Origin: an uncultured Caldilineaceae bacterium
Lineage (GTDB): Bacteria > Chloroflexota > Anaerolineae > Caldilineales > Caldilineaceae
Direction of reading: 5' to 3'
DNA: 64,000 bases
NCBI GenBank assembly: GCA_951813625.1
Contig: CATOTS010000029.1
Span: 26,654-90,653 of the forward strand
Shown here: positions 39,849 through 51,325 of the stretch, piece by piece
Layout: every line of letters begins with the position of its first letter
How positions within the stretch are numbered: the stretch's first letter is position 1
Notes under the pieces: generated by a model
Told to the model about the DNA's origin: nothing
The model's input: only the letters and a program-made list of their open reading frames with translations
Database searches by the model: none
Translations under genes and position numbers: made by a program

Positions 39849-41396
39849 ATGACATTGCGCGCACTGTTTTCGGTTTCCGACAAGAGCGGCCTGGTAGCGT
39901 TTGCGCAGAGGCTGCATGACGCGGGGATTGAGCTGATTGCCAGCGGCGGGACGGCGGGCCAGCTCGCGGACGCGGGACTGCCGGTAAGGCCGACCGAGGC
40001 GCTGACCGGCTTTCCCGACCTGCTCGGCGGGCGGGTAAAGACGCTCCATCCGGCCATCCACGGCGGCATTCTCGCCCGGCGCACGCCCGACCATCTGGCT
40101 GAGCTGGCCCGGCACGGGCTGCCGACGATCGACCTGGTGGTCGTCAACCTCTACCCTTTCCAGCGTACCGTCGCCGCGGCCGGGGTGGCTCTGGCCGATG
40201 CGGTCGAGCAGATCGATATCGGCGGTGTGGCCCTGCTGCGCGCCGCGGCCAAGAATTTCGAGTCGGTGGCGGTTGTTTGCGAGCCTTCGGACTATGATCG
40301 GGTGGCGCTGGCCATCGCCGAGGGAGGACTGGAGGCGGGGACGCGACGGGAACTGGCGCTGAAGGCTTTCCGGCATACTGCTGAATACGACGCGGCCATC
40401 GCCGGCTACCTGGCGGACCAGCAGCCGGCGGCTCCAGACAAAACGCCGGGGAAGGTGGCATTGCCGGCGCAGATCGACCTCAGTTTGGAGCGTGTCCAGG
40501 TGATGCGTTACGGCGAAAATCCCCACCAGCAGGGGGCGCTCTACCGCTATGCCGGGGACGAGGGGCCCGCGTTCGAGCAGCTTCACGGCCAGGAGATGAG
40601 CTACAATAACTGGCTGGATTTGGACGGCAGCTGGCAGGCGGCGCGGGACTTCGACGAACCGACCGCGGCCATCATCAAGCACAGCAATCCGTGCGGGCTG
40701 GCATCTGCCGATACGCTGGCGGCGGCCTACGAAAATGCGCTGGCCTCGGACCCGGTGAGCGCGTTCGGGGGGATCATCGCGGTCAACCGGCGGCTGGATC
40801 TTGCGACCGCTGAGCGCATGAGCAAGCTCTTCGTCGAGATCGTTGCTGCGCCCGCGTACGACGGGGAGGCGCTGGCCCTGCTGAAGCGCAAAAAGAACCT
40901 GCGTATCCTGCGCGGGACGGGGGCGGCGGGGCATCCTCTCAGCCTGCGCAGCGTTTACGGCGGCGCGCTTGTGCAGGAGCTGGACAGCAGCCGCGAGGAC
41001 TTGGATCCGGCCAATTGGCGGGTTGTGAGCGCGCGTCGGCCGGGGGCGGAGCAGCTGGCGGATTTGGCGTTCGCCTGGCGGGTCTGCCGCCATGTCAGGA
41101 GCAATGCCATCGTCTATGCAAAGGGGCGGGCGACTGTGGGCGTTGGCGCGGGGCAGATGAGCCGCGTGGACTCGGTGATGCTGGCCGGGCACAAGGCAGG
41201 TGAGCGGTCGAAGGGCGCGGTGATGGCTTCGGACGCATTCTTTCCTTTCGCCGACGGCATCGAAGCCGCAGCCGAGCACGGCATCGCAGCGATCGTGCAG
41301 CCGGGGGGTTCGATCCGGGACGAGGAAGTTATCGCGGCGGTCGACCGGCTGGGGCTGGTGATGGCTTTCAGCGGGACGCGGCATTTCCGCCACTGA
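39849..41396 (+). CDS. purH: Bifunctional AICAR formyltransferase/IMP cyclohydrolase
   Basis: ALFSVSDKSGLVAFAQRL; GGRVKTLHPAIHGGILARR; MRYGENPHQQGALYR; KHSNPCGLA; SDAFFPFADGIEAAAEHGI. Confidence 0.95.
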   Translation: MTLRALFSVSDKSGLVAFAQRLHDAGIELIASGGTAGQLADAGLPVRPTEALTGFPDLLGGRVKTLHPAIHGGILARRTPDHLAELARHGLPTIDLVVVNLYPFQRTVAAAGVALADAVEQIDIGGVALLRAAAKNFESVAVVCEPSDYDRVALAIAEGGLEAGTRRELALKAFRHTAEYDAAIAGYLADQQPAAPDKTPGKVALPAQIDLSLERVQVMRYGENPHQQGALYRYAGDEGPAFEQLHGQEMSYNNWLDLDGSWQAARDFDEPTAAIIKHSNPCGLASADTLAAAYENALASDPVSAFGGIIAVNRRLDLATAERMSKLFVEIVAAPAYDGEALALLKRKKNLRILRGTGAAGHPLSLRSVYGGALVQELDSSREDLDPANWRVVSARRPGAEQLADLAFAWRVCRHVRSNAIVYAKGRATVGVGAGQMSRVDSVMLAGHKAGERSKGAVMASDAFFPFADGIEAAAEHGIAAIVQPGGSIRDEEVIAAVDRLGLVMAFSGTRHFRH

Positions 41397-41486
41397 TCGT
41401 GCGCCCATATGAACTCTCGTTGCTGGAAGCCGCGTGACTGGCTAGACTGAAACTGTCGTGTAGTTCCACCGCCGCAAGAGACGCAC

Positions 41487-42467
41487 ATGCAAGTACTGAT
41501 TACAGGCGGGGCCGGCTTTATCGGCAGCCATCTGGCCGAGGCGCTGCTTGAGCGGGGCGAAACGGTCGCCGTATTGGACAATCTGAGCACAGGCTCGATC
41601 GAAAATATCCGGCGCCTGCGGGAGAACCCCCGTTTTTCCTTTACGGAAGGTGCGCTGGACGACGACGTTGTGCTCGACCGGCTGGCGCGCCGCGCCGACG
41701 CGATCGTGCATCTCGCGGCGGCAGTCGGCGTTCACCTGGTGCTGGAGCGTCCGACTGCCACGATTGAGACCAATGTGCTGGGGACGCACGCGCTTTTGGG
41801 CGCGGCCCGGCGCTACGGTTGCCGCACGCTCTTTGCCAGCACGAGCGAGGTTTACGGTAAGGGAATGGCCCTGCCCTTTGCCGAAGACGACGACCTGCTG
41901 TTGGGGCCGCCCAGCCGCAGCCGGTGGGGTTATGCCGCGAGCAAGCTGCTGGACGAGTTTCTGGGCCTGGCGGCGCAGCGTGAGTTTGGTCTGCCGGTGA
42001 CGATCGTGCGTCTTTTCAATGTCGTCGGGCCGCGTCAGACCGGCCGCTTCGGGGCGGTCGTACCGCGCTTCGTCAACCTGGCGCTGCGCGGCGAACCGGT
42101 GACGGTATACGGCGACGGCGCCCAGACCCGCTGCTTCTGTCACGTGTCCGATGTGGTGCGGGCGCTGCTGGGCCTGCTGGATGAGCCGCTTGCCACGAGC
42201 GGAGAGATCTATAACGTGGGCAGCGACTGCGAGATCTCGATTGGCGGCCTGGCGCGGCAGGTAGTGGCGCGCGCGGGTTCAGCTTCTTCGATCCGTCATG
42301 TTGCCTATGAAGAGGCCTATGCGCCGGGGTTTGAGGACATGCGGCGGCGTGTGCCGGATATTTCGAAGATCAGAGCGGCAATTGGTTGGGCGCCGTCCCT
42401 TTTGTTGGCGGATATTCTGGATGATATGATTGAATTTGAAAGGGCGCGTTTGACGGGTACAGGCTAG
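41487..42467 (+). CDS. NAD-dependent epimerase/dehydratase (extended SDR)
   Basis: ITGGAGFIGSHLAEALLERGE; STSEVYGKG; YAASKLLDEFLGL. Confidence 0.9.
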   Translation: MQVLITGGAGFIGSHLAEALLERGETVAVLDNLSTGSIENIRRLRENPRFSFTEGALDDDVVLDRLARRADAIVHLAAAVGVHLVLERPTATIETNVLGTHALLGAARRYGCRTLFASTSEVYGKGMALPFAEDDDLLLGPPSRSRWGYAASKLLDEFLGLAAQREFGLPVTIVRLFNVVGPRQTGRFGAVVPRFVNLALRGEPVTVYGDGAQTRCFCHVSDVVRALLGLLDEPLATSGEIYNVGSDCEISIGGLARQVVARAGSASSIRHVAYEEAYAPGFEDMRRRVPDISKIRAAIGWAPSLLLADILDDMIEFERARLTGTG

Positions 42468-42530
42468 TTCGAACGCGTTGCAAACGGGGCCTGTTCCACC
42501 GGGGCCGTAACAAAATGCCAGGAGAGAACT

Positions 42531-44939
42531 ATGAAGACACGTACGGCTCGAGGAATGCTGGCAGCGATTGCTGCGGCGCTGCTTCTGAGTCTGATGTTTG
42601 GAGCAGCTGTGTTCGCGCAGGAGAGCAGCGACCCTCCCCCGGCGGCCCCGATCGTCAATGACGACGGCGGCGCAGTCAGAATTACGGGACAGGTAGACTA
42701 TTCGTATCCCTACTTCACAAGCGGCGTGGCGCAACCGATGGTCATCCTCGAAGACCAGGCCGGGTTCGTCGCTCGAGACGAACATTTTCTGATGCCGGTC
42801 GCGTCGCAGACGATTGGACAGATCACGTCGGACTTTTTCACCTCGCCGTTCACATATTCGATCGCGTTGCCGATCGAACCGGCGGGCACCTATTCCGACG
42901 TTGACAACGACGACAGCGAGGACCAGGGCGTGCAGGTTTTCGCGATCGCCTACTGGGACAATACATTTGGCGATCCTTTCCTGGAGGAGCGCGATCTGCA
43001 CGGAGGCGGATGGTCGACGGCCTACGCCTCGACCCGTATCAGCGAGGACATCGAGACGGAGAAAGAGATCGTTGGCGGCATTTTTCTCGTCTACGCGCCC
43101 GATGCCGAGCAGGGCTTCCCCTCCGGATTCGGCGACGACGGGCTGCTATTCACCGCCGACGATCCGATCGTAACGCTGCCGCAGGGTTATACGATCGTCA
43201 ATATGGACGCGGAGCCGTTCACATTCGACCGTTCGCGCAACCCGGTTGTCGACCTGATTGAGCCGCAGGGCATCGCCGAGGTCGATTATTCGGACCAAAC
43301 TTACCCTGACGCTTTCAACTCGCTGGTTGATCTGCTGAAAAAGGAGTATGCGTTTACGGAATACAAGGAGATCGACTGGGAGGCGAAGCGGACCGAGTTT
43401 CTGCCCCGTTTCCAGGCCGCGGCAGACGCCGAGGACAGCAGGGACTATCAGCGTGCGCTACGCGACTTCGGCTGGTCGATCCCTGACGGGCACGTGAGCG
43501 GCTCCTTCATTCGCGAGGATTTCCAGCAGGCGATTGCCGGCGGACTGGGCATCGCGATCAGGGAGACGGACGAAAGCAAGGTGATCGTCAATTTTGTCCT
43601 TGAAGGCAGTCCCGCAGACGGCGCGGGCATCACCCTGGGGACGGAGATCACCGCCATCGACGGTGTAGAGATTGACGAGGCCATCGACAACGCCATCGCC
43701 CACTCGGCGCCATTCAGCACCGAGCACTTCAAGCATTTGCAACAGATGCGCTACGTTGTACGCTTCCCGATCGAAACGGAGGTGGAGTTGTCCTGGATCA
43801 GCGCCGACGGCCTTGTTACGGAGACGATGAAGGTCATCAGCGAGTATGACAGCTTCAGCTTTTCCTCGTTTGCCAGGGGTTTGACTGGGTTCGAGCTGCC
43901 GGTGGAATACCGCCTGCTGGAAGCTGGCGACGAGAGTGAGAACGATATCGGCTACGTCAAGCTTGACAGCTTCTCCGACAACAGCCTGCTGACGATTCAG
44001 TTGTGGGAGCGGATGATACGGGCGCTTAATCGCTACGGCGTGGGCGGGCTGATCATCGACATGCGGCAGAACGGCGGCGGCAGCGGCTTCCTGGCCGATC
44101 AGATGGCCGCCTACTTCTATCATGAGCCGCACGTGCTGGGGAATACCGGGTACTATGAAGATGACCACGACGCCTTCTTCTTTGATCCGGACGGATTGGA
44201 TCGGTTCTACCTGCCGCCGGAGGACTTGCGCTACGACGGCAAGGTGGCAGTGATTGTTGGCCCGTTCTGCCTGAGCGCGTGCGAGTTCTTCTCCTACGAT
44301 ATGACGATCGACGACCGCTCCGACGTTGTCGGCCACTACCCGACCGGCGGGCTGGGCGGCAGTATCAAGAGCATCAAGATGCCCGACGATGAGTACTTCA
44401 CGTACACGATTGGCCGCGCGGTTGACGCCGACGGCGAGATCCATATCGAGGGCAAGGGCGTGGCGCCGACCGTAAAGGTGCCGGTTACGGCCGAAGTCTT
44501 GCTGGCGGACGAGGACGACGACGTGTTGCTGGATGCGGCGATTGCGCACCTGGACGGGCTGCTGGCGGTCGAAACGATTAACGGCGGCGAAATCGCGCTC
44601 GGCGATACGATTACAGCGACGCTGGCCTCTCAGACCGTCGTGCGTTACACGCTGCCGCTTTCGGCCGGAGACATCGTCAGCATCTACGTGGACAGCGAGG
44701 CGTTCGATACCTATTTGGCGCTCTATCTCGGGGGCGAAGACCCAATCATGACCGATGACGATTCGTACGAGACGAACGCCGCGCTGGAGGAGCTGGAGGT
44801 CCCCAGCGACCTCGTGCTGACGGTCGAGGTCAGTTCGGCATTGGGCGATGAGGAAGGGGAATACACCCTCAAGATTGTCGAAGTGCTGCCGGATGAAGAG
44901 GAGGAGGAGGAGGAAGGGGCGGACTCCGACGACAGTTAA
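42531..44939 (+). CDS. Secreted S41 family peptidase with PDZ domain
   Basis: Signal peptide; PDZ GLGIAIRETDES...SPADGAGITLGTEITAIDGVEI; DIGYVKLDSFSDN...GGLIIDMRQNGGG; VAVIVGPFCLSACEFFSY. Confidence 0.85.
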   Translation: MKTRTARGMLAAIAAALLLSLMFGAAVFAQESSDPPPAAPIVNDDGGAVRITGQVDYSYPYFTSGVAQPMVILEDQAGFVARDEHFLMPVASQTIGQITSDFFTSPFTYSIALPIEPAGTYSDVDNDDSEDQGVQVFAIAYWDNTFGDPFLEERDLHGGGWSTAYASTRISEDIETEKEIVGGIFLVYAPDAEQGFPSGFGDDGLLFTADDPIVTLPQGYTIVNMDAEPFTFDRSRNPVVDLIEPQGIAEVDYSDQTYPDAFNSLVDLLKKEYAFTEYKEIDWEAKRTEFLPRFQAAADAEDSRDYQRALRDFGWSIPDGHVSGSFIREDFQQAIAGGLGIAIRETDESKVIVNFVLEGSPADGAGITLGTEITAIDGVEIDEAIDNAIAHSAPFSTEHFKHLQQMRYVVRFPIETEVELSWISADGLVTETMKVISEYDSFSFSSFARGLTGFELPVEYRLLEAGDESENDIGYVKLDSFSDNSLLTIQLWERMIRALNRYGVGGLIIDMRQNGGGSGFLADQMAAYFYHEPHVLGNTGYYEDDHDAFFFDPDGLDRFYLPPEDLRYDGKVAVIVGPFCLSACEFFSYDMTIDDRSDVVGHYPTGGLGGSIKSIKMPDDEYFTYTIGRAVDADGEIHIEGKGVAPTVKVPVTAEVLLADEDDDVLLDAAIAHLDGLLAVETINGGEIALGDTITATLASQTVVRYTLPLSAGDIVSIYVDSEAFDTYLALYLGGEDPIMTDDDSYETNAALEELEVPSDLVLTVEVSSALGDEEGEYTLKIVEVLPDEEEEEEEGADSDDS

Positions 44940-45006
44940 GCTTGATTGAATGGAAGGGGGGAGCGGGGAGGGATGCCCGCCCCCCCCTTCGCGTAGTCCC
45001 CGCAGG

Positions 45007-46239
45007 TTAACCTCGCATTGGAACGACCAGGTCATAGGGATAGTCGGTCAGCCAGATCAGGTCTCCGGCCTCGTTGAAGGCGACCGCGTCTTCGACGCGC
45101 ACGCCGAAGCCGCGGCTGGGGTAGTAGAGGCCCGGCTCGATGGTTACGACGTGGCCGGGCTGCAGGACGGTGTCTTCCCCCTGGGCGTGGCTGAAGCGGG
45201 GCCCTTCGTGGATTTGCAGGCCGATGCCGTGGCCGAGGCTGTGGACATAGCCTTCTTCGGCGCCGGGATGGCTGCGGGCGGTCCTGTGGCCGTGCGCCTC
45301 GTAGAAGTCGCAGGTCATAACCTGGTATTCGCGCGTCGGCCGGCCCAGCGCCAGCTGCGACATCACGCGGTCGAAGATCTCTTTGGTCTGGTCGTAGGCT
45401 GCCTGCACCTCGTCGGCGGCATAGCCGAGGGACCAGGTGCGGGTCATGTCGTGGAAGTAGCCTTCTACGGTCGTCGGGTAGATGTCGAATATGATGGAGC
45501 GGCCCAGCTGCAATGGCATCGAGGGGTCGCCGCTGTTGTGGGGGACGCCGGCGTCGCGTCCCTGGGAGAAGATGGTGCCGTGGTCCTCTTGCAGGCCCTT
45601 GGCGTGCAGGCGGCCGCGCATGAACTCCTTGACGTCGCCGATTGTCAACGGGTCGCCGCCGGCTTTCAGGACGGTCTCGTCGCGGCCAACGGCATGCTCC
45701 TGGATGAAGGCCTGCACCTCGCCGACGACGGCGCAGGTGAGCTGACCGGCCCGTTTCAGGATTTCCAGTTCGGCGTCGTCCTTGGTCACAAAGGCCTGGC
45801 TGAAGAGGGTTTCGCCGTATTCGCCGACGACTTCGATGTCTTCGATCATCTCCTGGACTTTGCGCATCAGGGCCAGGGTTGCGCCGGCGTCCTGAAGTCC
45901 GTAGACGCCGACCCGGCCGCGCAGCCCCATCATCTCCAGCGCGCGCGCCAGGTAGGCGGCGCTTGCGGCCAGCCGGTCGCCTTCGAACTCTTTGAGCAAC
46001 TCATAGCCGTTGAAATGCTCCTCGCGGTTGACGGTGCGGAGGCCGGTGGCGGCGGCTGTATCCCGCTCCATCATGCCGTGCACGAGCGTCACCTCTTCCC
46101 CGCGCGGCTTGAGCAGCAGCGCGCCCTCGAAGAAGCCGCCGTTGGTCAGATATTTCATCACCGGGCCGTGCCCTTCGCCCATGACCAGAAAGCCATCCAG
46201 ATCGCGCTCCGCCATCAGGCGGTCCAGGTCCCTCTTCAT
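45007..46239 (-). CDS. M24 family metallopeptidase (Xaa-Pro peptidase-like)
   Basis: GRSIIFDIYPTTVEGYFHDMTRTW; GYVHSLGHGIGLQIHEGPRF; LQPGHVVTIEPGLYYPSRGFGVRVEDAV. Confidence 0.9.
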   Translation of the reverse strand: MKRDLDRLMAERDLDGFLVMGEGHGPVMKYLTNGGFFEGALLLKPRGEEVTLVHGMMERDTAAATGLRTVNREEHFNGYELLKEFEGDRLAASAAYLARALEMMGLRGRVGVYGLQDAGATLALMRKVQEMIEDIEVVGEYGETLFSQAFVTKDDAELEILKRAGQLTCAVVGEVQAFIQEHAVGRDETVLKAGGDPLTIGDVKEFMRGRLHAKGLQEDHGTIFSQGRDAGVPHNSGDPSMPLQLGRSIIFDIYPTTVEGYFHDMTRTWSLGYAADEVQAAYDQTKEIFDRVMSQLALGRPTREYQVMTCDFYEAHGHRTARSHPGAEEGYVHSLGHGIGLQIHEGPRFSHAQGEDTVLQPGHVVTIEPGLYYPSRGFGVRVEDAVAFNEAGDLIWLTDYPYDLVVPMRG

Positions 46240-46579
46240 GTGAATCCTCTTTCTATGGTTTGCGAGCGGGGTCGCCCGCGTTGTGTAGGCGGCGACCGAT
46301 TCAGACTCGCGAAGGCTATCACCGGCGCGGGCAGAAGTCAATCCTGACCGGTGGAATTGTGCCGCCATCGCCGGCACTCTCGCTGGCGAAGGGGTAGGTC
46401 CGACCGTGGGAGAGGGGGAGGTGGCGTGTTCCCTTGAATCCTATGGCTTTAGCACTTGCTCTACGGCCTTTGGCACTTTCCCCACAGATTGTTTCCGCCC
46501 GACTCTGCTACACTGCTAGAATGGGTGATGACGGGGAACAGAGAACATGGAGCCAGGCTATGCGTTTGGTCGGGAGACT

Positions 46580-47335
46580 ATGAAGAACAGCGTGCCAGAT
46601 ACTCAGGAGGCGATGCCGGACCTCCTCGTGCGGCTGGATGGGTTGAGCAAGTCCTACATTGAGGCCGGGCAGGAGAAGCAGGTACTGGAAGCGGTGGACT
46701 GCACCTTTTCGGTTAGCCAGTTCACCTGCCTGTTCGGAAAGTCGGGCAGCGGCAAGAGTACGCTCCTCAACCTGATTTCCGGCATCGACCGCCCCAGCGG
46801 CGGGCGCGTATTCATTCGCGAGGACGGCGGCGAAGTCGAGCTGACGGCCATGCAGGAGCGGCAGCGAACGCTTTTCCGCCGCCGCAACATCGGTATTGTC
46901 TTCCAGTTCTTCAACCTGATCCCGACGCTCACGGTGCTGGAGAATGTCGCGCTGCCGATCGAGCTGGCGGGCGAGGACCGCAAGGGCCACCGCCGGGCGG
47001 AAACGCTGTTGGGCCGCGTCGGCCTGGGCGACCGTCTGGACACCTTTCCCGACCGGCTGAGCGGGGGCGAGCAGCAGCGGGTGGCGATTGCGCGCGCGCT
47101 GATTCATGACCCGGTCCTGCTGCTGGCGGATGAGCCGACCGGCAACCTGGACGAGGGCACCGGCGACGTCATCCTCGAGCTGCTGCTGGAGCTGAGCCGC
47201 GACGCGGGCAAGACGCTGATCATGGCGACCCACGACCAGGATATCGCCCGGTTCGCCGACCAGGTGTTCTTCCTTGAACGGGGCCGGCTCGTCGCCGAGC
47301 AGGACGGCGACGAGGCTCCCGGACCGGCGGCATGA
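46580..47335 (+). CDS. ABC transporter ATP-binding protein (LolD/MacB type)
   Basis: [52 protein letters not shown]. Confidence 0.93.
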   Translation: MKNSVPDTQEAMPDLLVRLDGLSKSYIEAGQEKQVLEAVDCTFSVSQFTCLFGKSGSGKSTLLNLISGIDRPSGGRVFIREDGGEVELTAMQERQRTLFRRRNIGIVFQFFNLIPTLTVLENVALPIELAGEDRKGHRRAETLLGRVGLGDRLDTFPDRLSGGEQQRVAIARALIHDPVLLLADEPTGNLDEGTGDVILELLLELSRDAGKTLIMATHDQDIARFADQVFFLERGRLVAEQDGDEAPGPAA

Positions 47336-49920
47336 TCAGACATCCGCTGCTGCGCCTGGCATGGAGACACAGCTGGCGCAGGCCGCTGCAGTCGGCCTTT
47401 CTGATCGTCGGCGTGGCGATCGGCGTGGCCATGATTGTGGCGATCGACCTGGCGAACACTTCCGCCAACCGCGCCTTCGCTCTGGGCGCGGAGCAGGTCA
47501 CGGGCAAGGCGACGCATCAGATTGTGGGCGGGCCCGACGGGCTGGAGACGGCGGTCTACGCGCGTCTGCGGCGAGAGCTGGGCTTTCGCATGAGCGCGCC
47601 GGTCGTTGAGAGCTACGTCAGCGTGCCGCAGCTGGACGGGCAGCCGATGCGTTTGCTCGGGATCGATCCTTTCGCTGAACCGCCGTTCCGCAGCTATCTC
47701 GGCGGCGGTCTGATTCAGACTGGCGGCGCGACCGGCGGCGGGGGCGACTTTCTCGCGCCCTTTCTCCTGCAGCCCGACAGTGTGTTGATCGGGCAGTCGG
47801 TGGCGGAGCGCTACGGGCTGCAGCCGGGGCAGACGCTGTCTATCGGGATCGGTGCGCGCCAGCAGACGTTGACGATCATTGGGCTGCTGGCGCCGACGGA
47901 CGAGCTGAGCCGGCGGGCGTTGGAGGGCCTGCTGATCGTGGACATCAGCACGGCGCAGGAGGCGCTGGGCAAGGTCGGCCGCCTTGACCGGATCGACCTG
48001 ATCCTGGCGGCAGGCGCCGGCGGCGGCGCGAAGCGGGACGAAATCGAAGCGATGCTGCCGGCCGGCGCGCGCATCGTGCGTCCATCGGCGCGCACGGCCA
48101 CGGTGGAGGAGATGACGGCGGCGTTTCGCCTCAATCTGACGGCTCTCAGTCTTCTGGCCCTGGTCGTGGGGATGTTCCTGATCTACAACACGGTGAGCTT
48201 CAGCGTGGTGCAGCGCCGCCGCGTCCTCGGCATCCTGCGCGCGCTGGGCATGACGCGCCGCGAGCTGTTCGTCATGATTTTGACTGAGGCGGCCTATCTC
48301 GGGCTGATCGGTACGGCGCTGGGCCTGGCGCTGGGCGTTCTGATGGGGCGGGGGGCGGTGCAGGCGGTCACGCAGACGATCAACGACCTCTTTTTCGTGG
48401 TGGCGGTACGCAACGCGGAGGTGCCGGTGTGGACGCTGGCGAAGGGGGCGCTGAGCGGGATTGGGGCGGCCTTGCTGGCGGCGGTCGTGCCGGCCTACGA
48501 GGCGACGAGCGTGCCCCCGGCGGGGGCTCTGCAGCGTTCGGATGTGGAGGAGAAGGCGCGGCGGGCGCTGCCGCGCCTCACGGCTGCGGGAGGGGTACTT
48601 TGCCTGCTTGGTGCGGGGTTGCTGCTGCCCGAGTGGAGCCTGGCGGTCGCGTTCGTTGGGCTGTTTGCCGTCATTCTCGGCGCGGCGCTGCTGACGCCGG
48701 CGGTGACGCTGCTGCTGATGGAGCTGCTGCATAGGCTGCTGAGCCGGCGCCTCGGCATCCTGACGCGGATGGCGCCGCGCAATATCATTCGCTCGCTGTC
48801 GCGCACGGCGGTGGCGATCGCGGCGCTGATGGTTGCGGTCAGCGTGATTATCGGCGTGGGTGTCATGATCGTGTCTTTCCGGCTGACCGTGGAACAGTGG
48901 CTTGACGAGATACTTCAGGCCGACATTTTCGTTTCGGCGCCGGCCCTGGGGCCGAATCGCAACGACGCCACGCTGGAGCCCGGGTTGCTCGACGAGCTGG
49001 CCGCGTTTCCCGCCATCGTCGACTATTCGACGAGCCGGGAGGTCAGTGTGTCGGTGACGATGCCGGATGGGAATCAGGCGGACGTGCAGCTGGCGGCGGT
49101 GCTGCGGGACCTGGCCGGGGCGGACCGCCGATACCGCGCTGCGGTCGGCGACACGGAGGCCGCGTGGGAGGCGGTCGAGGAGGGCGGGGTCGTGATCAAC
49201 GAGACGATGGCGAACCGCTTCGACCTTGGGGTTGGTCAGAGGCTGGAGATTCTGACGGATGGCGGTGTGCAGAGTTTTCCTGTTGCCGGCGTCACCTACG
49301 ACTTTGACGTGAATCCGACGGTGCTGATCGATGACGGCAGCTATCGCCGGCATTGGAACGACCGTTATCTCACGACGGTTGCGCTGTTCGTCGAGCAGGG
49401 CGCGGACGTGGACGCGACGGTCAACGCGCTGCGCCGCGCTTATGCGGGCAAGGCCGAGCTTCTGATCAGCTCCAACCGGGGGGTGAGGCTGAATGCGCTC
49501 GAGGTGTTCGACCGCACCTTTGCGATAACGGTGGCTTTGCGTCTGCTGGCGACGCTGGTGGCCTTCGTCGGCATACTCAGTACGTTGCTGAGCCTGCAGC
49601 TCGAACGGGCGCGGGAACTCGGCGTTCTGCGGGCGACCGGCATGACGCGGCGGCAGCTGTGGGGGTTGACGCTGCTGGAAACGGGCTTGATCGGGGCTAG
49701 CGCGGGGCTGGCGGCGTTGCCGACCGGCTTCATTCTGGCGCTGATCCTGGTGTATATCATCAACCTGCGTTCATTCGGCTGGACGCTATCGATGCAGGCG
49801 CCGGCGGGTGAGTTTACGCAGGCGTTTCTGGTTGCGCTGGCGGCTGCGCTGTTGGCCGGTCTATATCCGGCCTGGCGGATGGGCAGGACCGATCCGGCGG
49901 AGGCGCTGCGGATGGAGTAG
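47332..49920 (+). CDS. FtsX-like ABC transporter permease
   Basis: Overlaps ATPase stop by 4 nt; two FtsX-like TM repeats ([52 protein letters not shown]). Confidence 0.9.
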   Translation: MIRHPLLRLAWRHSWRRPLQSAFLIVGVAIGVAMIVAIDLANTSANRAFALGAEQVTGKATHQIVGGPDGLETAVYARLRRELGFRMSAPVVESYVSVPQLDGQPMRLLGIDPFAEPPFRSYLGGGLIQTGGATGGGGDFLAPFLLQPDSVLIGQSVAERYGLQPGQTLSIGIGARQQTLTIIGLLAPTDELSRRALEGLLIVDISTAQEALGKVGRLDRIDLILAAGAGGGAKRDEIEAMLPAGARIVRPSARTATVEEMTAAFRLNLTALSLLALVVGMFLIYNTVSFSVVQRRRVLGILRALGMTRRELFVMILTEAAYLGLIGTALGLALGVLMGRGAVQAVTQTINDLFFVVAVRNAEVPVWTLAKGALSGIGAALLAAVVPAYEATSVPPAGALQRSDVEEKARRALPRLTAAGGVLCLLGAGLLLPEWSLAVAFVGLFAVILGAALLTPAVTLLLMELLHRLLSRRLGILTRMAPRNIIRSLSRTAVAIAALMVAVSVIIGVGVMIVSFRLTVEQWLDEILQADIFVSAPALGPNRNDATLEPGLLDELAAFPAIVDYSTSREVSVSVTMPDGNQADVQLAAVLRDLAGADRRYRAAVGDTEAAWEAVEEGGVVINETMANRFDLGVGQRLEILTDGGVQSFPVAGVTYDFDVNPTVLIDDGSYRRHWNDRYLTTVALFVEQGADVDATVNALRRAYAGKAELLISSNRGVRLNALEVFDRTFAITVALRLLATLVAFVGILSTLLSLQLERARELGVLRATGMTRRQLWGLTLLETGLIGASAGLAALPTGFILALILVYIINLRSFGWTLSMQAPAGEFTQAFLVALAAALLAGLYPAWRMGRTDPAEALRME

Positions 49921-50337
49921 GGCGCGGCGTTGACGGCTTGGGTTCTGTGCGTTGCCCGGTGTCTTGTCGACTAAGTTGATTGCTCAGAAGAGAGCCAGAG
50001 AAGATTTTTCCGAACTTCCTCGTTCGATCCACGAAGTAACACGAATCTACACGAAGAAAACCTCTAGTGGTTTGCGGGATTGGGTCTGGTTGACATTTAT
50101 CTGAACTATGATTCATCTGATTCTTGTGATGGACAAGGATATCGGCCGCGGCTCATGCGGCGGTCTTGGCTCCAAGCGTCGGGCGAAACAAATCTTGGTA
50201 GTGGCCGAATCGTAAGTGGTGGTAGGATTGTTGCATGATACGTAACTACTCAGCCGCAATCAGTCTGTGACCCTGAATGAGGCGAGCGAAGGTGTTTTCT
50301 CTCTCCTCACTCCGCTTTACTTTCTCCTTGCTTTTTG

Positions 50338-50397
50338 GACGGTCGGGCCTGCGGCCCTCCCTTGTGCGGGGGGACTCCCCCCGCAACGCCCCCCTCC
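50338..50397 (-). repeat. GC-rich dispersed hairpin repeat, copy C (inverted)
   Basis: Reverse complement gives GGAGGGGGGCGTTGCGGGGGGAGTCCCCCCGCACAAGGGAGGGCCGCAGGCCCGACCGTC. Confidence 0.85.
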
Positions 50398-50550
50398 AAA
50401 ACCAGCGCTCACCGACGGTAAGGAGTCATTCCTGCAGTGCGGCTTATCAAACGTGGCGGCGGCCAACTGTATACGCAGTCAGATAATCTGAATGGCGGCG
50501 GGGATGAAGCACTGGTCGAGACAGACGCTGTATGTGGCTTTGTAGTTACC

Positions 50551-51275
50551 ATGAAACAGGAAACGATCACCTACAGTTGTCGCGTGTGCGGGAGCACGAA
50601 TATCGTCAAGAATGGGAGCAACCGCCTTGGTCAGAAGCAATATCACTGCAAAGAGTGCAATGCGTATCGGGTTTTGGAATCCAAGCGAGAGGCGAAAAAA
50701 AAGAGAAGCGCCTCATCCTAAGAGCCTACCAGGAACGCATCAGCCTGCGCGGACTGAGTCGGTTGTTTGCTGTTCATCGTCACACGATTGCCCGCTGGAT
50801 TCGAGCGCATGTGGCATCCTTGCCGCCGCTCCGAGCAACTTTGTTGCCCGCCCAGCCGGATGACCTGCTCGAAATCGATGAGGCCTGATGTTTTGTGCGC
50901 ACACGGCGCAACAAACGCTGGCTATGAACCGTCATGTGTCGTCGAACGCGTCGAACCGTGGCTTTTGTGATCGCTGACCGCAGCCAACAGAGTTTTCGCC
51001 GCCTAGGGGCCAAGGTCCCGATTACATACCGCCGATGTCACTCCTATAGCGACTTCTGGAACGCGCATCAAGCGCTGCCCAAGGAGAACCATTGCGCAGT
51101 CGGCAAAGAGAGCGGAGAACTCTCCCATATGGAGCGTTGGTATTGTATATTGCGCCAAAGGCAGGCACGCTATGTTCGCAAAACACTCTCATTCTCCAAG
51201 AGCGATGCTTACCACCATATGGTCACCAACTGGTTTATTATTGACCACAACCTGGCGATGTACTCCTTGCCCTAA
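50551..51275 (+). pseudogene. IS1-family transposase (InsA/InsB-like), A8 frameshift site, two in-frame TGA codons
   Basis: InsA Zn-finger CRVCGSTNIVKNGSNRLGQKQYHCKEC; InsB LLEIDEA[TGA]CFVRTRRNKRWL[TGA]TVMCRRTRRTVAFVIADRS...AVGKESGELSHMERWYCILRQRQARYVRKTLSFSKSD; TGA at 50886-50888 and 50925-50927. Confidence 0.8.
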
Positions 51276-51325
51276 CCACTTACCTTGTGACCACTACCCC
51301 ATTCTCAATTCCTGATGAGGTAAGA

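Larger units (their letters stand above)
50197..51298 (+). mobile_element. IS1-like element, degenerate, containing a GC-rich repeat copy
   Basis: Inverted ends GGTAGTGGCCGAATCGTAAGTGGT (50197-50220) and reverse complement of 51275-51298 GGTAGTGGTCACAAGGTAAGTGGT; encloses IS1-type transposase. Confidence 0.7.

Noticed and set aside
50267-50491. ORFs over the GC-rich repeat (VGPAALPCAGGLPPQRPP peptides)
   Set aside because: Peptides are simply translations of the dispersed repeat; frames end quickly and occur in intergenic or IS DNA.
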